From Pseudomonadota bacterium (GTDB taxonomy: Bacteria > Pseudomonadota > Alphaproteobacteria > Rhodospirillales > Magnetospirillaceae), in the NCBI GenBank assembly GCA_021848545.1, contig JAJZUL010000018.1:1-59612 (forward strand): 59,612 nt of DNA, read 5' to 3'. The translations under genes and the position numbers were made by a program. Every line of letters begins with the position of its first letter. Position 1 is the first letter of the stretch. This document shows, piece by piece, positions 1 to 8,760 of the stretch. The notes beneath the pieces are model-generated. The model did not search any database. It was not told where the DNA came from and was given only the letters and a program-made list of their open reading frames with translations.

Positions 1-228
1 TCGAGACCCGCAGCGGAGCGTACTTCATGTACGTGAGCAGCGGATGCGCAGAAAACCGCCATTTGCAGGCCGCCATGGCGATTTTCGGGTCGGGCTCTTA
101 TGCCATACCCCCATTTGACCGACTGGAAGGCGTCCCCTATAACTAGCGGCGCATTTCCTGGGGGGACGCCGACGCCGATGGTGCCGGGACCTGCGGGTCC
201 CGTGCGAGGCCGTTTGTTAGGAGGATTT
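1..228. other. Leader region upstream of trcR
   Basis: No gene could be supported here. Two hairpins are visible: CGTAC at 19-23 pairs with GTACG at 29-33, and CGGGACC at 185-191 pairs with GGTCCCG at 196-202 around a TGCG loop. The second ends 26 bases before the trcR start, so it lies in the probable 5' leader. An AGGAGG ribosome binding site is at 219-224. Both strands are open in the first 90 bases, so the tail or head of an unseen neighbour may reach into the window. Confidence 0.4.
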
Positions 229-831
229 ATGGCTCTGCCGCTCATGCCCAAGGCGACTGCCGTCTGGCTCGTCGAGAACACCGCTTTGACATTCGAACAG
301 ATCGCGGATTTTTGCGGCCTGCACCCGTTGGAGGTCCAGGCCATCGCCGATGGCGAAGTGGCGACCGGCATCGTCGGGCTGGACCCGGTGGCCAACGGCC
401 AGATTCCGCGTGGGGAAATCGAAGCCTGCGAAGCCGATCCCGACCGCCGCCTGAAGATCAACATCACCGACTATCCGCAGCCGCGCGCCAAACCCAAAGG
501 CGCGCGCTATACCCCGGTGTCGAAGCGCCAGGATCGCCCCGACGCCATCGCCTGGATTCTCAAGCACCACCCGGAATTGTCCGACGCCCAGATCTGCAAG
601 CTGATCGGCACCACCAAGCCGACCATCCAGTCGGTCCGCGACAAGACCCATTGGAACGCCGCCAACATCAAGCCGCGCAATCCGGTGACCCTGGGCCTGT
701 GCTCCGAAGCCGACATCGAAAAGGCCATCACCCTGGCCCGGCCCCGCAGCGGTCTGGTCGCTCCGGTCGAGGATATCGCCGAGACGACCGACACCGTCGA
801 ACCGTCGGATCAGTCGGAAACGGTCGAATAA
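229..831 (+). CDS. trcR: DUF1013 family cell-cycle transcriptional regulator (TrcR)
   Basis: A 200-residue protein that I recognise as the DUF1013 family, restricted to alphaproteobacteria. From memory, the Caulobacter member TrcR is an essential cell-cycle regulator that works with RNA polymerase. The N-terminal part (about residues 5-60) and the segment around residues 105-145 look like helix-turn-helix folds, with ISDAQ-like and TKPTIQSVRD helices. The C-terminal 30 residues are acidic and low complexity. The frame is open further upstream to 100, but I chose ATG 229 because of the AGGAGG at 219-224 and because MALPLMPKATAVWLVENTAL is the family's usual beginning. Its stop lies one base from the stop of the convergent AsmA-like gene, so the two transcripts must overlap. 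Confidence 0.9.
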   Translation: MALPLMPKATAVWLVENTALTFEQIADFCGLHPLEVQAIADGEVATGIVGLDPVANGQIPRGEIEACEADPDRRLKINITDYPQPRAKPKGARYTPVSKRQDRPDAIAWILKHHPELSDAQICKLIGTTKPTIQSVRDKTHWNAANIKPRNPVTLGLCSEADIEKAITLARPRSGLVAPVEDIAETTDTVEPSDQSETVE

Positions 832-832
832 A

Positions 833-3800
833 TCATTTTGCCGATGGCGGAGCGGCGTCTTCGGATTCCGGTTTGAACGGCGCCGGCTTTTCCGGCTTGG
901 CCACTGGGGCCAGGCCGGTATTGAAAATGGAAAATATCTGCCGCAGGAAACCGGGCGTCAGCGCCGATAGCGGATTGACGTCGATATCGGGATGGGCGGT
1001 CGATCCGCTCATGCTGAAATTGAAGGCGACGATGCCGCCGCCTTTTTGCCCGCCGGTGACCAACCACCCCAAAAGCGGGACCCGCCCCAGCAAACTGTTG
1101 ATCGCGTAAACCGGAACGATGGTCCCGTTCAGGGCCATCTGCCCGGACGCGGTATCGATCTGGCCGTCGGCGGTCAGACCCAGCGCCGTCCCGAAGGCCC
1201 GCGCGTTGGTCACGGTCAGCCGCGCCCCGTCGAAGGTGAAGGGGATGGTCAGGGTGGAAAAGGCGATCCCCTTTCCCTGCAACAGATTGCCGATCCCCGT
1301 CAGCGCGGCGACCGACAACAGCCGGGCCAGAACCGGCGTGTGAACCACGCTGTAATCATGAATATGGACTTCGCCCTTCATCCCCTGCCCGGTGGCGTCG
1401 TTCAGGATTCCATCGACCGCCAGGCGGCCGCCGATCATGTCGTCGTAAAGATCGAAGGCGCGCAGGACTCCACCGGCATCGTCCGACTCCATGTGCAGGG
1501 CGCGGTGTCCGTCGGCATCCCGCTGCAACACCGCCGACAGGCTTTTGCCGCTCACCAGCTTGCCGTCGAAGCGTCCGCTCACCCACTTGTCGCCCTCGCG
1601 CCGGGCGTCCAGGGTGACATCGTCGACATGCCCCTTGCCTGACAGCCAGACTTTGCCGAAGGCGGCGGTCACACGCAGCGACCGCGCCGTCGCGTCGTCT
1701 TTCGACGACGATGACGATGACGATGCGGCCAGCATCGGCTGGGCGTCGAAACTTTTACCCGACGCCGAAATATCGAGCTGCCCCGACGGCGCCACCCCGA
1801 TGGTGGCGTTCAAATCGCTGCGACCATAGGCCAGCTTTCGCAATCGAACGGTGCGGACCTTGTCGGCGCCGTCGAACGCCACCGATCCCGACGCGGTCAG
1901 ATCGCCGGCGGTGACGTCGAAACGGGGGATGGCGACCACATGATCGTTTTTCAGGGCGACGGCGATGCGGGCCGTGCCGGTGGTCCGCGTTTCCTTGTGC
2001 CACCCCAGACCCGGCAAATCCATGCGGGCCGGCGACAGATCGAGCACCAGATCGGCCGTCCCGCGCCCCCTTTGCGTCTGAATGACGGCCTTGACCCCGA
2101 TCAGCCCCACCAGCCAGGGCGCATCGAAAGGCGGTCCGTCCAATCCCAGCATCCGGCGCTGGGCACCATCCACCTGCTTCATTTCGATCACATAGCGATT
2201 GCGGGACGGCTGGTCGCCCGCGCTGAATTGATCGGTCCAGGTCAAACGCGTGGGAATGGTGCCCAAATTCATGGTGCCGGCGACCGTCATCGCCTTGCCG
2301 TTGATGTCGGCGACAAGGGCGCCATGAGTCATATCGAGCCCCAAAGCGGCGCGAGTCAGGCTGGCATCGGCCAGAACCACATGGGCGCCCACCCCCATGT
2401 CGACCGCCTTCAGGCTTTTGATCAGGGGAAAGGTCAGATGCAGCCGGGTATCGACCATCCCGCCAGCCTTGCCCTTCAACGCCAGCGCCGACGCATAATG
2501 CAGCGGCGGATGATCGATCAGCGCCAAAGCGTCGGACACGGGTCCCGCGATATCCAGATCGATTGCGGCGTCCTGGTCGGGGCCGTCCAGACCCGACAGG
2601 ACCACGGTCCCGCCGGTCACCTTGAGACCGCAGCATTGCCCCGCCGAAAACAGGATGCGCATGGCATGGGCGTCGAAGGTCGCGGTGGCCGCGACCTTGG
2701 TGGCCGGCGGCATGGGACGCAAATAATCGACGGTCATGCCGTCGGCTTTCATGTGTCCCTCGACCTTGTCGAGATGGATGTCGGCGATATGGCCGGTCGC
2801 CGAGCTGGCGGCCACCGTCACCTTCGCCTCCTGCAAGGTGCCGTCACGCATATTGTCGGCGACCCAGGCCCGTGGATCGGGGGCCAGGGATTGCGGCCAC
2901 AGGCCCATCAGGGTGGCGACCGGCATATTGGTGACGTCGGTGTCGGCATTGACGGTGGTGGGACCGCCAAGACCGTCGATGACGGCGTCAAGCCGCAATA
3001 TCGGTCCGCCGAAATCCACGGTCAGATCGTCGATGCGCGCGCGTTTCATGCCGTGATTGATGGAGCCGCGCATCATGATGCCGGCAATGTGCCGGGTCAC
3101 CGCCAACGGCTCGGGCAGCCGCAACCAGCCGGCATCGCCGGCGAGATCGACATGGACCGCAGACAAACCGCCGGCAACGGAGCCTTCGGCGCGGATCGTG
3201 CCCGATACCGGCACGTCGAGCGCGGAGAGCGCCGCCACCGATTGGTCCCAGCGTCCCAGCGTCGCCAGCCGGATATGGGTGAGATTGGCGGTTCCGTCCA
3301 AAATCTGCCCGTCACGCCGATAGCGGGCCTTGACCGCCACGGACCCGGCATGGCCATCCAGTTCCACGGCGGCGCGGATGGTGGCGTCCAACCCGCCCGC
3401 CACCCGTTCCAGACGGATATCGGCGTCGGGAATCCGCCAGACCGTCCCCGCCTTTTTGTCGTCGATGGCGATATCGGCCTTCACGATCGACAGACGTTGC
3501 AGCCGGCGTACCGACGTCGATGGAACGGGCGGACCGGCGATGGCCGCGAACAGGATCGCCGCCGCCTTTCTGTCAAAGGTCTGGTCGCGGGCGCCGCCCA
3601 GTTCGAAACGGCCGTCGGCGGCGCGCACCAGCCGGACCTTGAGACCCTGAAGCTCCAGGAATTTCGGCTCCACCACCCCCAACAGCAGATCGCGGCCGTT
3701 CAAGGTCAGCGCGACCCGGGGCAGGGTGGCGACCGGCTGATCGCCGCCGGCATAGACCCGGACCCCGACCGCCCGGATGTCGAGCAGACGGCCGGCGTCG

Positions 3801-4003
3801 CCCAGGGCCAGTTGCGTGCCGTCGATCTTGGTCCGATAGGTGCCGTCCTCGGCCGACAGCGCCGCTTCCACATAGGGGGTCAGGCTGTTCAGGGCGATCG
3901 GCCCCAGCGACAGGCGCCACACCAACCCCGCCAAAAGGATCAGGGCGGTCAGAACAAGAGCGCCGAGGAGCTGAAAAAAACTTCGGACCGTGCCGTGGAC
4001 CAC
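833..4003 (-). CDS. AsmA/YhdP-like membrane-anchored protein
   Basis: A 1056-residue protein with one N-terminal membrane anchor (about residues 9-30, LGALVLTALILLAGLVW) followed by a very long, beta-rich periplasmic body with the repeating character of AsmA-like/YhdP-like proteins. These are thought to form hydrophobic grooves that carry phospholipid between inner and outer membranes. The C-terminal quarter, with GTIPTRLTW-like and GGIVAFNFSMSG segments, resembles the AsmA-like C-terminal domain, and the end is Pro/Glu-rich. The start is GTG 4003 with AGGGAG just upstream. A run of seven serines near residue 760 is encoded by a TCG/TCA repeat. It is divergent from glnE and convergent with trcR. 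Membership of the AsmA-like superfamily is clear; the exact paralogue (YhdP, TamB, AsmA2) is not. Confidence 0.85.
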   Translation of the reverse strand: MVHGTVRSFFQLLGALVLTALILLAGLVWRLSLGPIALNSLTPYVEAALSAEDGTYRTKIDGTQLALGDAGRLLDIRAVGVRVYAGGDQPVATLPRVALTLNGRDLLLGVVEPKFLELQGLKVRLVRAADGRFELGGARDQTFDRKAAAILFAAIAGPPVPSTSVRRLQRLSIVKADIAIDDKKAGTVWRIPDADIRLERVAGGLDATIRAAVELDGHAGSVAVKARYRRDGQILDGTANLTHIRLATLGRWDQSVAALSALDVPVSGTIRAEGSVAGGLSAVHVDLAGDAGWLRLPEPLAVTRHIAGIMMRGSINHGMKRARIDDLTVDFGGPILRLDAVIDGLGGPTTVNADTDVTNMPVATLMGLWPQSLAPDPRAWVADNMRDGTLQEAKVTVAASSATGHIADIHLDKVEGHMKADGMTVDYLRPMPPATKVAATATFDAHAMRILFSAGQCCGLKVTGGTVVLSGLDGPDQDAAIDLDIAGPVSDALALIDHPPLHYASALALKGKAGGMVDTRLHLTFPLIKSLKAVDMGVGAHVVLADASLTRAALGLDMTHGALVADINGKAMTVAGTMNLGTIPTRLTWTDQFSAGDQPSRNRYVIEMKQVDGAQRRMLGLDGPPFDAPWLVGLIGVKAVIQTQRGRGTADLVLDLSPARMDLPGLGWHKETRTTGTARIAVALKNDHVVAIPRFDVTAGDLTASGSVAFDGADKVRTVRLRKLAYGRSDLNATIGVAPSGQLDISASGKSFDAQPMLAASSSSSSSKDDATARSLRVTAAFGKVWLSGKGHVDDVTLDARREGDKWVSGRFDGKLVSGKSLSAVLQRDADGHRALHMESDDAGGVLRAFDLYDDMIGGRLAVDGILNDATGQGMKGEVHIHDYSVVHTPVLARLLSVAALTGIGNLLQGKGIAFSTLTIPFTFDGARLTVTNARAFGTALGLTADGQIDTASGQMALNGTIVPVYAINSLLGRVPLLGWLVTGGQKGGGIVAFNFSMSGSTAHPDIDVNPLSALTPGFLRQIFSIFNTGLAPVAKPEKPAPFKPESEDAAPPSAK
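1703..1726. repeat. In-frame TCG/TCA simple repeat
   Basis: A short GACGAT-type hexanucleotide run, read on the minus strand as alternating TCG/TCA serine codons inside the AsmA-like gene. Length changes of three or six bases would stay in frame. Confidence 0.6.
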
Positions 4004-4113
4004 CCGACGCTCCCTGTCGCGCCCGTCTGCCTGCGCCCCTCATCCGCTCTTCGAAACGGAACATCGGGACGTAAACGGTTATGATAGCTGAAAATCGATA
4101 ACCGCCGATATCG

Positions 4114-4139
4114 GACGATCGTCTCTGACGATCGTCTCT
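4114..4139. repeat. 13-bp perfect tandem repeat in divergent promoter region
   Basis: GACGATCGTCTCT occurs twice back to back (4114-4126, 4127-4139), each copy containing the palindrome ACGATCGT. It sits between the divergent AsmA-like gene and glnE, a position that suits a regulator binding site. No regulator is identified. Confidence 0.55.
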
Positions 4140-4167
4140 TTAGCGGAGGCAAGCATAGCGAAGCGCC

Positions 4168-7113
4168 ATGAACAAGCCAAAGTTTCAAAGGGAAACATCC
4201 ATGCCCCGGCCCGGCGACGCCGCCCAGCGCGATTTGGGGCGGGAACGCTGGCTGGAAAGCGCCGCCGCCTGCGCCGATCCCGGCCTTGCCGCCTATATGC
4301 GCGGCGCGCTCGACGGCCCCGCCGCGCCCCTGCTCGACGCCGCCTTCGGCAACTCGCCGTTCCTGACCGCTTGCCTGGTGCGGGAGCCGGAAATCGTCCG
4401 CGACGCGATGGAGATGGGCTTCGATGCCGTCTTCAGCCGCCTGATCGCCGATATGGGCCGGGATTTGGGGGGCGAAACCGACCGCGCCGGAACCATGAGG
4501 ATATTGCGCGTCGCCCGGCGGCGGGTGGCGCTGCTGGTGGCGCTGGCCGATCTCGGGCGCACATGGTCCCTGGACCGGGTCACCGGCGCCCTGTCCGCCT
4601 TTGCCGACCGCGCCGTCTCGCTGGCGCTGGCGGGGTTGCTGCGGAACCTTTACCAATCGGGCGACCTGATCGCCGCCCACGCCGACGATCCCGAACGCGA
4701 TTGCGGGGTGGTGGTGCTGGCCATGGGCAAGCTGGGCGCCCGGGAGCTCAATTATTCCAGCGACATCGATCTTATCGTTCTGTACGACCACGAAAAGATG
4801 GTCTATCGCGGGCGCCGCTCCCTGCCGGAATGCATGGTGGCGCTGACCCGCGATCTGATGGGCCTGCTGGAACAGCCCACCGGCGACGGCTATGTGTTCC
4901 GCACCGATCTGCGCCTGCGCCCCGATCCCGGCTCGACGCCGGCGGCCATCTCCATCGTCGCGGCCGAAACCTATTACGAAGGATTCGGCCAGAATTGGGA
5001 GCGGGCGGCGATGATCAAGGCCCGCCAGATCGCCGGCGACCGGACCGTCGGCGCGGAATTCCTGGCGTTTCTGTCCCCTTTCATCTGGCGCAAACACCTG
5101 GATTTCGCCGCCATCGCCGACATCCATTCCATCAAGCGGCAGATCGACGCCACCCATGGCGGCGGCGCGGTTTCCGTCGCCGGACACAACATCAAGCTGG
5201 GCCGCGGCGGCATTCGCGAGATCGAATTCTTCACCCAGACCCAGCAACTGGTCTGGGGCGGCCGCGATCCCCATATGCGCCCGCCCGGCACACTGGCCGC
5301 GCTGACCGCCCTGGCCGAGGCCGGCCATATCGATCGGACGGCCAGGGACGATCTGACGGCGGCCTATGTCTATCTGCGCGATCTCGAACATCGTCTGCAA
5401 ATGATCGACGACCGCCAGACCCAGACCATGCCCACCGACGCCGCCGGCCTTGGCCTTGTCGCCGCCTTTCTCGGCCACGACGGCGCGGACGAGTTGGAGC
5501 GGGTCCTGACCGGCCATTTGCGGGCGGTCGAGCGCCATTACGCCCGCCTGTTCGAACATACGCCGGACCTGGCGCCGTCGGGCGATCTGGTCTTCACCGG
5601 CACCGAGAACGACCCCGCCACCCTGGCCACCCTGACGGCGATGGGATTCGCCCGGCCCGATTCGGTCGCCTCCACCATCCGCGGCTGGCATCACGGCCGC
5701 ATCCGGGCCACCCGTTCGATCCGCGCCCGCGAGCTTCTGACCGAACTCACCCCCACCCTGCTCGGCGCCTTCGCCCGCACCGTGCGCCCCGACGAGGCGT
5801 TTCTGCATTTCGACGATTTTCTCGGCCGCCTGCCGGCGGGGGTGCCGCTGTTCTCGCTGTTCGCCGCCAACCCCTCCCTGCTCGATTTGCTGGCCGAAAT
5901 CATGGGCGACGCGCCGGCCTTGGCCGATTATCTGGCCCTGCATCCGGCCCTGCTCGATTTCGTCCTGGAGCCGCGCTTTTTCGCGCCGGTCCCGTCTTCC
6001 AAGGTGCTGACCGCCGAATTGACGGCGGCGCTGGTGGACGAAAACGACATCGCCGACCGGCTGGATATCGCCCGGCGCTGGGCCAACGACCGCAAGTTCC
6101 AGGTCGGCGTCCAGAGTCTCAAAGAGCTGCTGCCCTGGAACGGCGCGCAGGCGGCCTTCACCGCCATCGCCGACGCGGTGCTGGCCGTCATGGCCGAGCG
6201 GGTGGCCGCCGATTTCACCGCCGCCCACGGGCGGGTCGCCGGCGGCTCGTGGTGTCTGCTGGCCCTGGGCAAGATGGGCGGGCGGGAAATGACCGCCACC
6301 TCGGATCTCGATCTGATCCTGATTTACGACGCCCCGGCCGAGATCGACGCGGCCGACGGCCCCGATGGTCTGGCCGTCACCACCTGGTACGCGCGCCTGA
6401 CCCAACGCATTTTGACCGCGCTGTCCGCCGGCACCGCCGAAGGCATCCTGTACGCCGTGGATATGCGCCTGCGCCCCACCGGCAGCGCCGGCCCCATCGC
6501 CACCAGCTTCGACGCCTTCCGCCGTTATCACGACGAACAGGCCTGGACATGGGAACATATGGCGCTGACCCGCGCCCGTCCGGTGGCCGGCGATTCCGGT
6601 CTGGCGGGCCGGGTGACGGATACCATCCGCACCGTGCTGACCCGGCGCCGCGACCCCGCCACGCTCACCCGCGACATCGCCGACATGCGGCGCCGCATCG
6701 CCGCCGAGCACAAGGCCACGTCGCCCTGGCAGGTGAAATACCGGCCGGGCGGATTGGTGGATATCGAATTCGTCGCCCAATACCTGCAATTGGCCCACGC
6801 CCACGACCACCCCGCCATCCTGGCCACCAATACCGGCGTCGTTCTGGAGACCGCCGCCGCCGAGGGCCTGCTGAAGGCCGCCGACCATCATGTGCTGGTC
6901 GCCGCCTGGACCCTGTGGTCGGCGATCCTGGTGCTGCTGCGCCAGACCGTCATCGGCGACTTCGACCCGGAGGAAGCGCCGGCGGGATTGAAGACTTTTC
7001 TCGCCCACGCCACCGGCAGCGAGGATTTCGATCGGCTGCTCGTTCGAATGGACAGCCTGTCGGAACGGGCACGGGAGGTTTTCGAGCGCTTGATTGAGAA
7101 GCAATCGCAATAA
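4168..7113 (+). CDS. glnE: Bifunctional glutamine synthetase adenylyltransferase/deadenylase
   Basis: A 981-residue GlnE, the enzyme that adenylylates glutamine synthetase to switch it off and removes AMP by phosphorolysis to switch it on, under PII control. Both nucleotidyltransferase domains carry their metal-binding motifs: RELNYSSDIDLI near residue 192 (deadenylylase half) and REMTATSDLDLIL near residue 705 (adenylylase half). Each is preceded by a GK(L/M)G turn and followed by a helical GlnD/GlnE-type domain. Length matches the family. ATG 4168 has no good ribosome site; ATG 4201 follows AAAGGGA at a normal distance and may be the true start (970 residues). It is followed after 88 bases by the peroxiredoxin gene on the same strand. 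Confidence 0.96.
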   Translation: MNKPKFQRETSMPRPGDAAQRDLGRERWLESAAACADPGLAAYMRGALDGPAAPLLDAAFGNSPFLTACLVREPEIVRDAMEMGFDAVFSRLIADMGRDLGGETDRAGTMRILRVARRRVALLVALADLGRTWSLDRVTGALSAFADRAVSLALAGLLRNLYQSGDLIAAHADDPERDCGVVVLAMGKLGARELNYSSDIDLIVLYDHEKMVYRGRRSLPECMVALTRDLMGLLEQPTGDGYVFRTDLRLRPDPGSTPAAISIVAAETYYEGFGQNWERAAMIKARQIAGDRTVGAEFLAFLSPFIWRKHLDFAAIADIHSIKRQIDATHGGGAVSVAGHNIKLGRGGIREIEFFTQTQQLVWGGRDPHMRPPGTLAALTALAEAGHIDRTARDDLTAAYVYLRDLEHRLQMIDDRQTQTMPTDAAGLGLVAAFLGHDGADELERVLTGHLRAVERHYARLFEHTPDLAPSGDLVFTGTENDPATLATLTAMGFARPDSVASTIRGWHHGRIRATRSIRARELLTELTPTLLGAFARTVRPDEAFLHFDDFLGRLPAGVPLFSLFAANPSLLDLLAEIMGDAPALADYLALHPALLDFVLEPRFFAPVPSSKVLTAELTAALVDENDIADRLDIARRWANDRKFQVGVQSLKELLPWNGAQAAFTAIADAVLAVMAERVAADFTAAHGRVAGGSWCLLALGKMGGREMTATSDLDLILIYDAPAEIDAADGPDGLAVTTWYARLTQRILTALSAGTAEGILYAVDMRLRPTGSAGPIATSFDAFRRYHDEQAWTWEHMALTRARPVAGDSGLAGRVTDTIRTVLTRRRDPATLTRDIADMRRRIAAEHKATSPWQVKYRPGGLVDIEFVAQYLQLAHAHDHPAILATNTGVVLETAAAEGLLKAADHHVLVAAWTLWSAILVLLRQTVIGDFDPEEAPAGLKTFLAHATGSEDFDRLLVRMDSLSERAREVFERLIEKQSQ

Positions 7114-7201
7114 AGTCGCGACGCGCTAGTAATTTCGCTTGCCCTCGCCCGTTGGCTTCGGACAAATACCCGGAGACGATCCCGTATGCGAGGCGGCAAA
7201 A

Positions 7202-7663
7202 ATGAGCGTCAATGTCGGCCAACCGGCACCCACCTTTACCCTGCCCACCGAAGACGGCCAAGTTTCCCTGGACGATTACCTGGGCAAGCGGCTCGTCCTT
7301 TATTTCTATCCCAAGGACGACACCTCGGGCTGCACCAGCGAAGCCATCGCCTTTCGCGACCGCCTGACCGAATTCCAGGAACTGGGCACCGACATTCTGG
7401 GCATATCCCGCGATTCCGTCGCCAGCCACGCCAAATTCCGGGCCAAATACAGCCTGCCCTTCCCCCTTGCCGCCGACACCGAGGGAACCGTCTGCGAGGC
7501 CTACGGCGTGTGGAAGGAAAAGTCGATGTACGGAAAAACCTATATGGGCATCGAACGGACCACGGTTCTGATCGACCATACCGGCACAATCCGCGAGCTG
7601 TGGCGCAAGGTGAAGGTCACCGGCCATTGCGACGCAGTGCTGGCGGCGATCAAGGCGCTGTAA
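7202..7663 (+). CDS. bcp: Bcp/PrxQ-type thioredoxin-dependent peroxiredoxin
   Basis: A 153-residue cytosolic peroxiredoxin that reduces hydroperoxides with electrons from thioredoxin. The start ATG 7202 gives the family's normal beginning (MSVNVGQPAPTFTLP); the frame is open upstream to 7139 but without family similarity. The peroxidatic cysteine is Cys44 in KDDTSGCTSEAIAF. The resolving cysteine that atypical 2-Cys Bcp enzymes carry five residues later is Ile here, so the enzyme either works as a 1-Cys type or uses one of its other cysteines (near residues 98 and 142). The C-terminal WRKVKVTGH segment is typical. It may be co-transcribed with glnE. Confidence 0.93.
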   Translation: MSVNVGQPAPTFTLPTEDGQVSLDDYLGKRLVLYFYPKDDTSGCTSEAIAFRDRLTEFQELGTDILGISRDSVASHAKFRAKYSLPFPLAADTEGTVCEAYGVWKEKSMYGKTYMGIERTTVLIDHTGTIRELWRKVKVTGHCDAVLAAIKAL

Positions 7664-7766
7664 CCCCCCCGACGCCTGGAGCCGGATAGGCAGGTTTGCG
7701 CCCAAGTGGGTCATTCAGGAGGCCCACGACCCGCGCGGCCGGGAAGCTGTTCCTCATGCGGCGCCC

Positions 7767-7794
7767 TTGAACTATAGAACCAAGTCCTACATAT
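7767..7794 (+). promoter_or_regulatory. Putative sigma70-type promoter of the toxin-antitoxin operon
   Basis: TTGAAC at 7767-7772 is followed after 16-17 bases by ACATAT/CATATT, a reasonable -35/-10 pair about 40 bases before the preferred toxin start. Its position argues against translation starting at the TTG inside the -35 box. Confidence 0.4.
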
Positions 7795-7829
7795 TGGCAT
7801 TGCGAGGCAGGCACGAGGGGCGGCCGGCG

Positions 7830-8210
7830 TTGAGAATCTACAAGAGCAAGTGGTTTATCCGCTTCGCCAAGAAAGAGCGCATCCCTGACACCAAACTGCG
7901 CGAAGCCGTCGAGAACGCCGAGAAGGGCCTGATCGACGCCGATTACGGTGATGGTTTAATAAAGCAGCGCATCGCCAGACCGGGCGAGGGCAAGTCGGGC
8001 GGATATCGGTCGATCATCCTGTTCCGGAAAGGCGACCGTTCCTTTTTCGTTTATGGCTTCGCCAAGAGCGACCAGGACAACATCGACAAAAGTGACGAAC
8101 GCGATTTCAAGGAATTGGCCTTCGTCCTCCTGAATGCCTCGGACGAGCAGTTGGCCGATTTGGTGGAGCGCGGGGCGTATCAGGAGGTTCAGTGCGATGG
8201 CCAGAACTAA
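7830..8210 (+). CDS. RelE/HigB-2-like type II toxin
   Basis: A 126-residue small basic protein of the RelE/HigB-2-like (COG4737-type) toxin group, expected to be a ribosome-dependent mRNA interferase. It begins LRIYKSKWFIRFAKKERI and carries the GYRSIILFRKGDRSFFVYGF core strand region of the fold. I place the start at TTG 7830, which follows a GAGGGG ribosome site and matches the family's N-terminus; the open frame extends back to TTG 7767, but that codon lies inside a promoter-like element. The toxin comes first and overlaps the antitoxin by 14 bases, the reversed order typical of higBA. With the CBASS-like genes it forms an accessory island between bcp and the oxidoreductase operon. Confidence 0.85.
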   Translation: MRIYKSKWFIRFAKKERIPDTKLREAVENAEKGLIDADYGDGLIKQRIARPGEGKSGGYRSIILFRKGDRSFFVYGFAKSDQDNIDKSDERDFKELAFVLLNASDEQLADLVERGAYQEVQCDGQN

Positions 8211-8520
8211 GGCATACAAGAGCGACGTGAAGGCCGCGATCCACGAGACGGCGCTGGATCTGCACGAAGCCGGGCTCATCGACAAACACACGATGCGCCG
8301 GTTCGACCAATCCTGCCTGACGCCAGTCCGGACGTTCTCGGCCACGGAGATCCGCGCCCTGCGCGAGCGTGAACAAGTCAGCCAGACCGTGTTCGCCATG
8401 TACCTCAATGTCACCAAGGATTCGGTAAGCCAGTGGGAACGGGGCGACAAGCGGCCCGCCGGCCCGGCCTGTAAGCTGTTGTCAATCGTTGCCGAGAAGG
8501 GCCTGTCGGCGATCGCCTGA
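8197..8520 (+). CDS. XRE/HigA-type antitoxin
   Basis: A 107-residue DNA-binding antitoxin paired with the overlapping toxin. Residues about 45-95 form a Cro/C1-type helix-turn-helix (ALREREQVSQTVFAMYLNV, then DSVSQWERGDKRP, the hallmark of this antitoxin group). The N-terminal 40 residues are the likely toxin-binding part. Start ATG 8197 is set by CAGGAGG at 8181-8187; the frame is open further upstream, but that part lies within the toxin gene. It should neutralise the toxin and repress the operon promoter. Confident for the pair as a type II system; the exact higBA subfamily is less certain. Confidence 0.88.
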   Translation: MARTKAYKSDVKAAIHETALDLHEAGLIDKHTMRRFDQSCLTPVRTFSATEIRALREREQVSQTVFAMYLNVTKDSVSQWERGDKRPAGPACKLLSIVAEKGLSAIA

Positions 8521-8760
8521 CCCCCAATGAAGGCATTGAAGACAGTCTCCCGGACAGCGCCCAGGGGGGACATGGGGCACAATGGTCGATAGCCCCCAAA
8601 GCGGACGTCGAAACGCTACTGGAAATAAAAATTAAGCGGGCTGCCGCCCGCACCCGCTCGGGGCCTCGGCCCCGAACCCCCACTGTTCTTCAGCGGGCGG
8701 AGAAAGGTAAACTGTCGCCGTAATTCTGAAGTTGCGCTTCGTACGGCCATGTCTGTCAGA
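8521..8760. other. Intergenic gap between antitoxin and CD-NTase
   Basis: Convergent gap of 240 bases. It holds the first copy of the twin-hairpin repeat (8637-8680), which may also terminate transcription from both sides. No open frame here looks like a gene. Confidence 0.5.
8637..8680 (-). repeat. Twin-hairpin repeat, copy A
   Basis: The reverse complement of this stretch matches the copies at 11237 and 38227 almost base for base: GGGGTTCGGGGCC, a short loop, GGCCCCGAGCGGGT, then CGGGCGGCAGCCCG. Each copy can fold into two hairpins (TCGGGGCC/GGCCCCGA and CGGGC/GCCCG). This copy is inverted relative to the other two and lies between the antitoxin and the CD-NTase gene. Confidence 0.8.

Noticed and set aside
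3949-7110. 1053-residue open frame on the minus strand over glnE
   Set aside because: Shadow of glnE: the translation is Gly/Gln/Arg-rich and low in hydrophobic residues, while the plus frame has both GlnE catalytic domains intact. The same reasoning rejects the plus-strand frame at 1940-4084 over the AsmA-like gene and that at 4371-7097.
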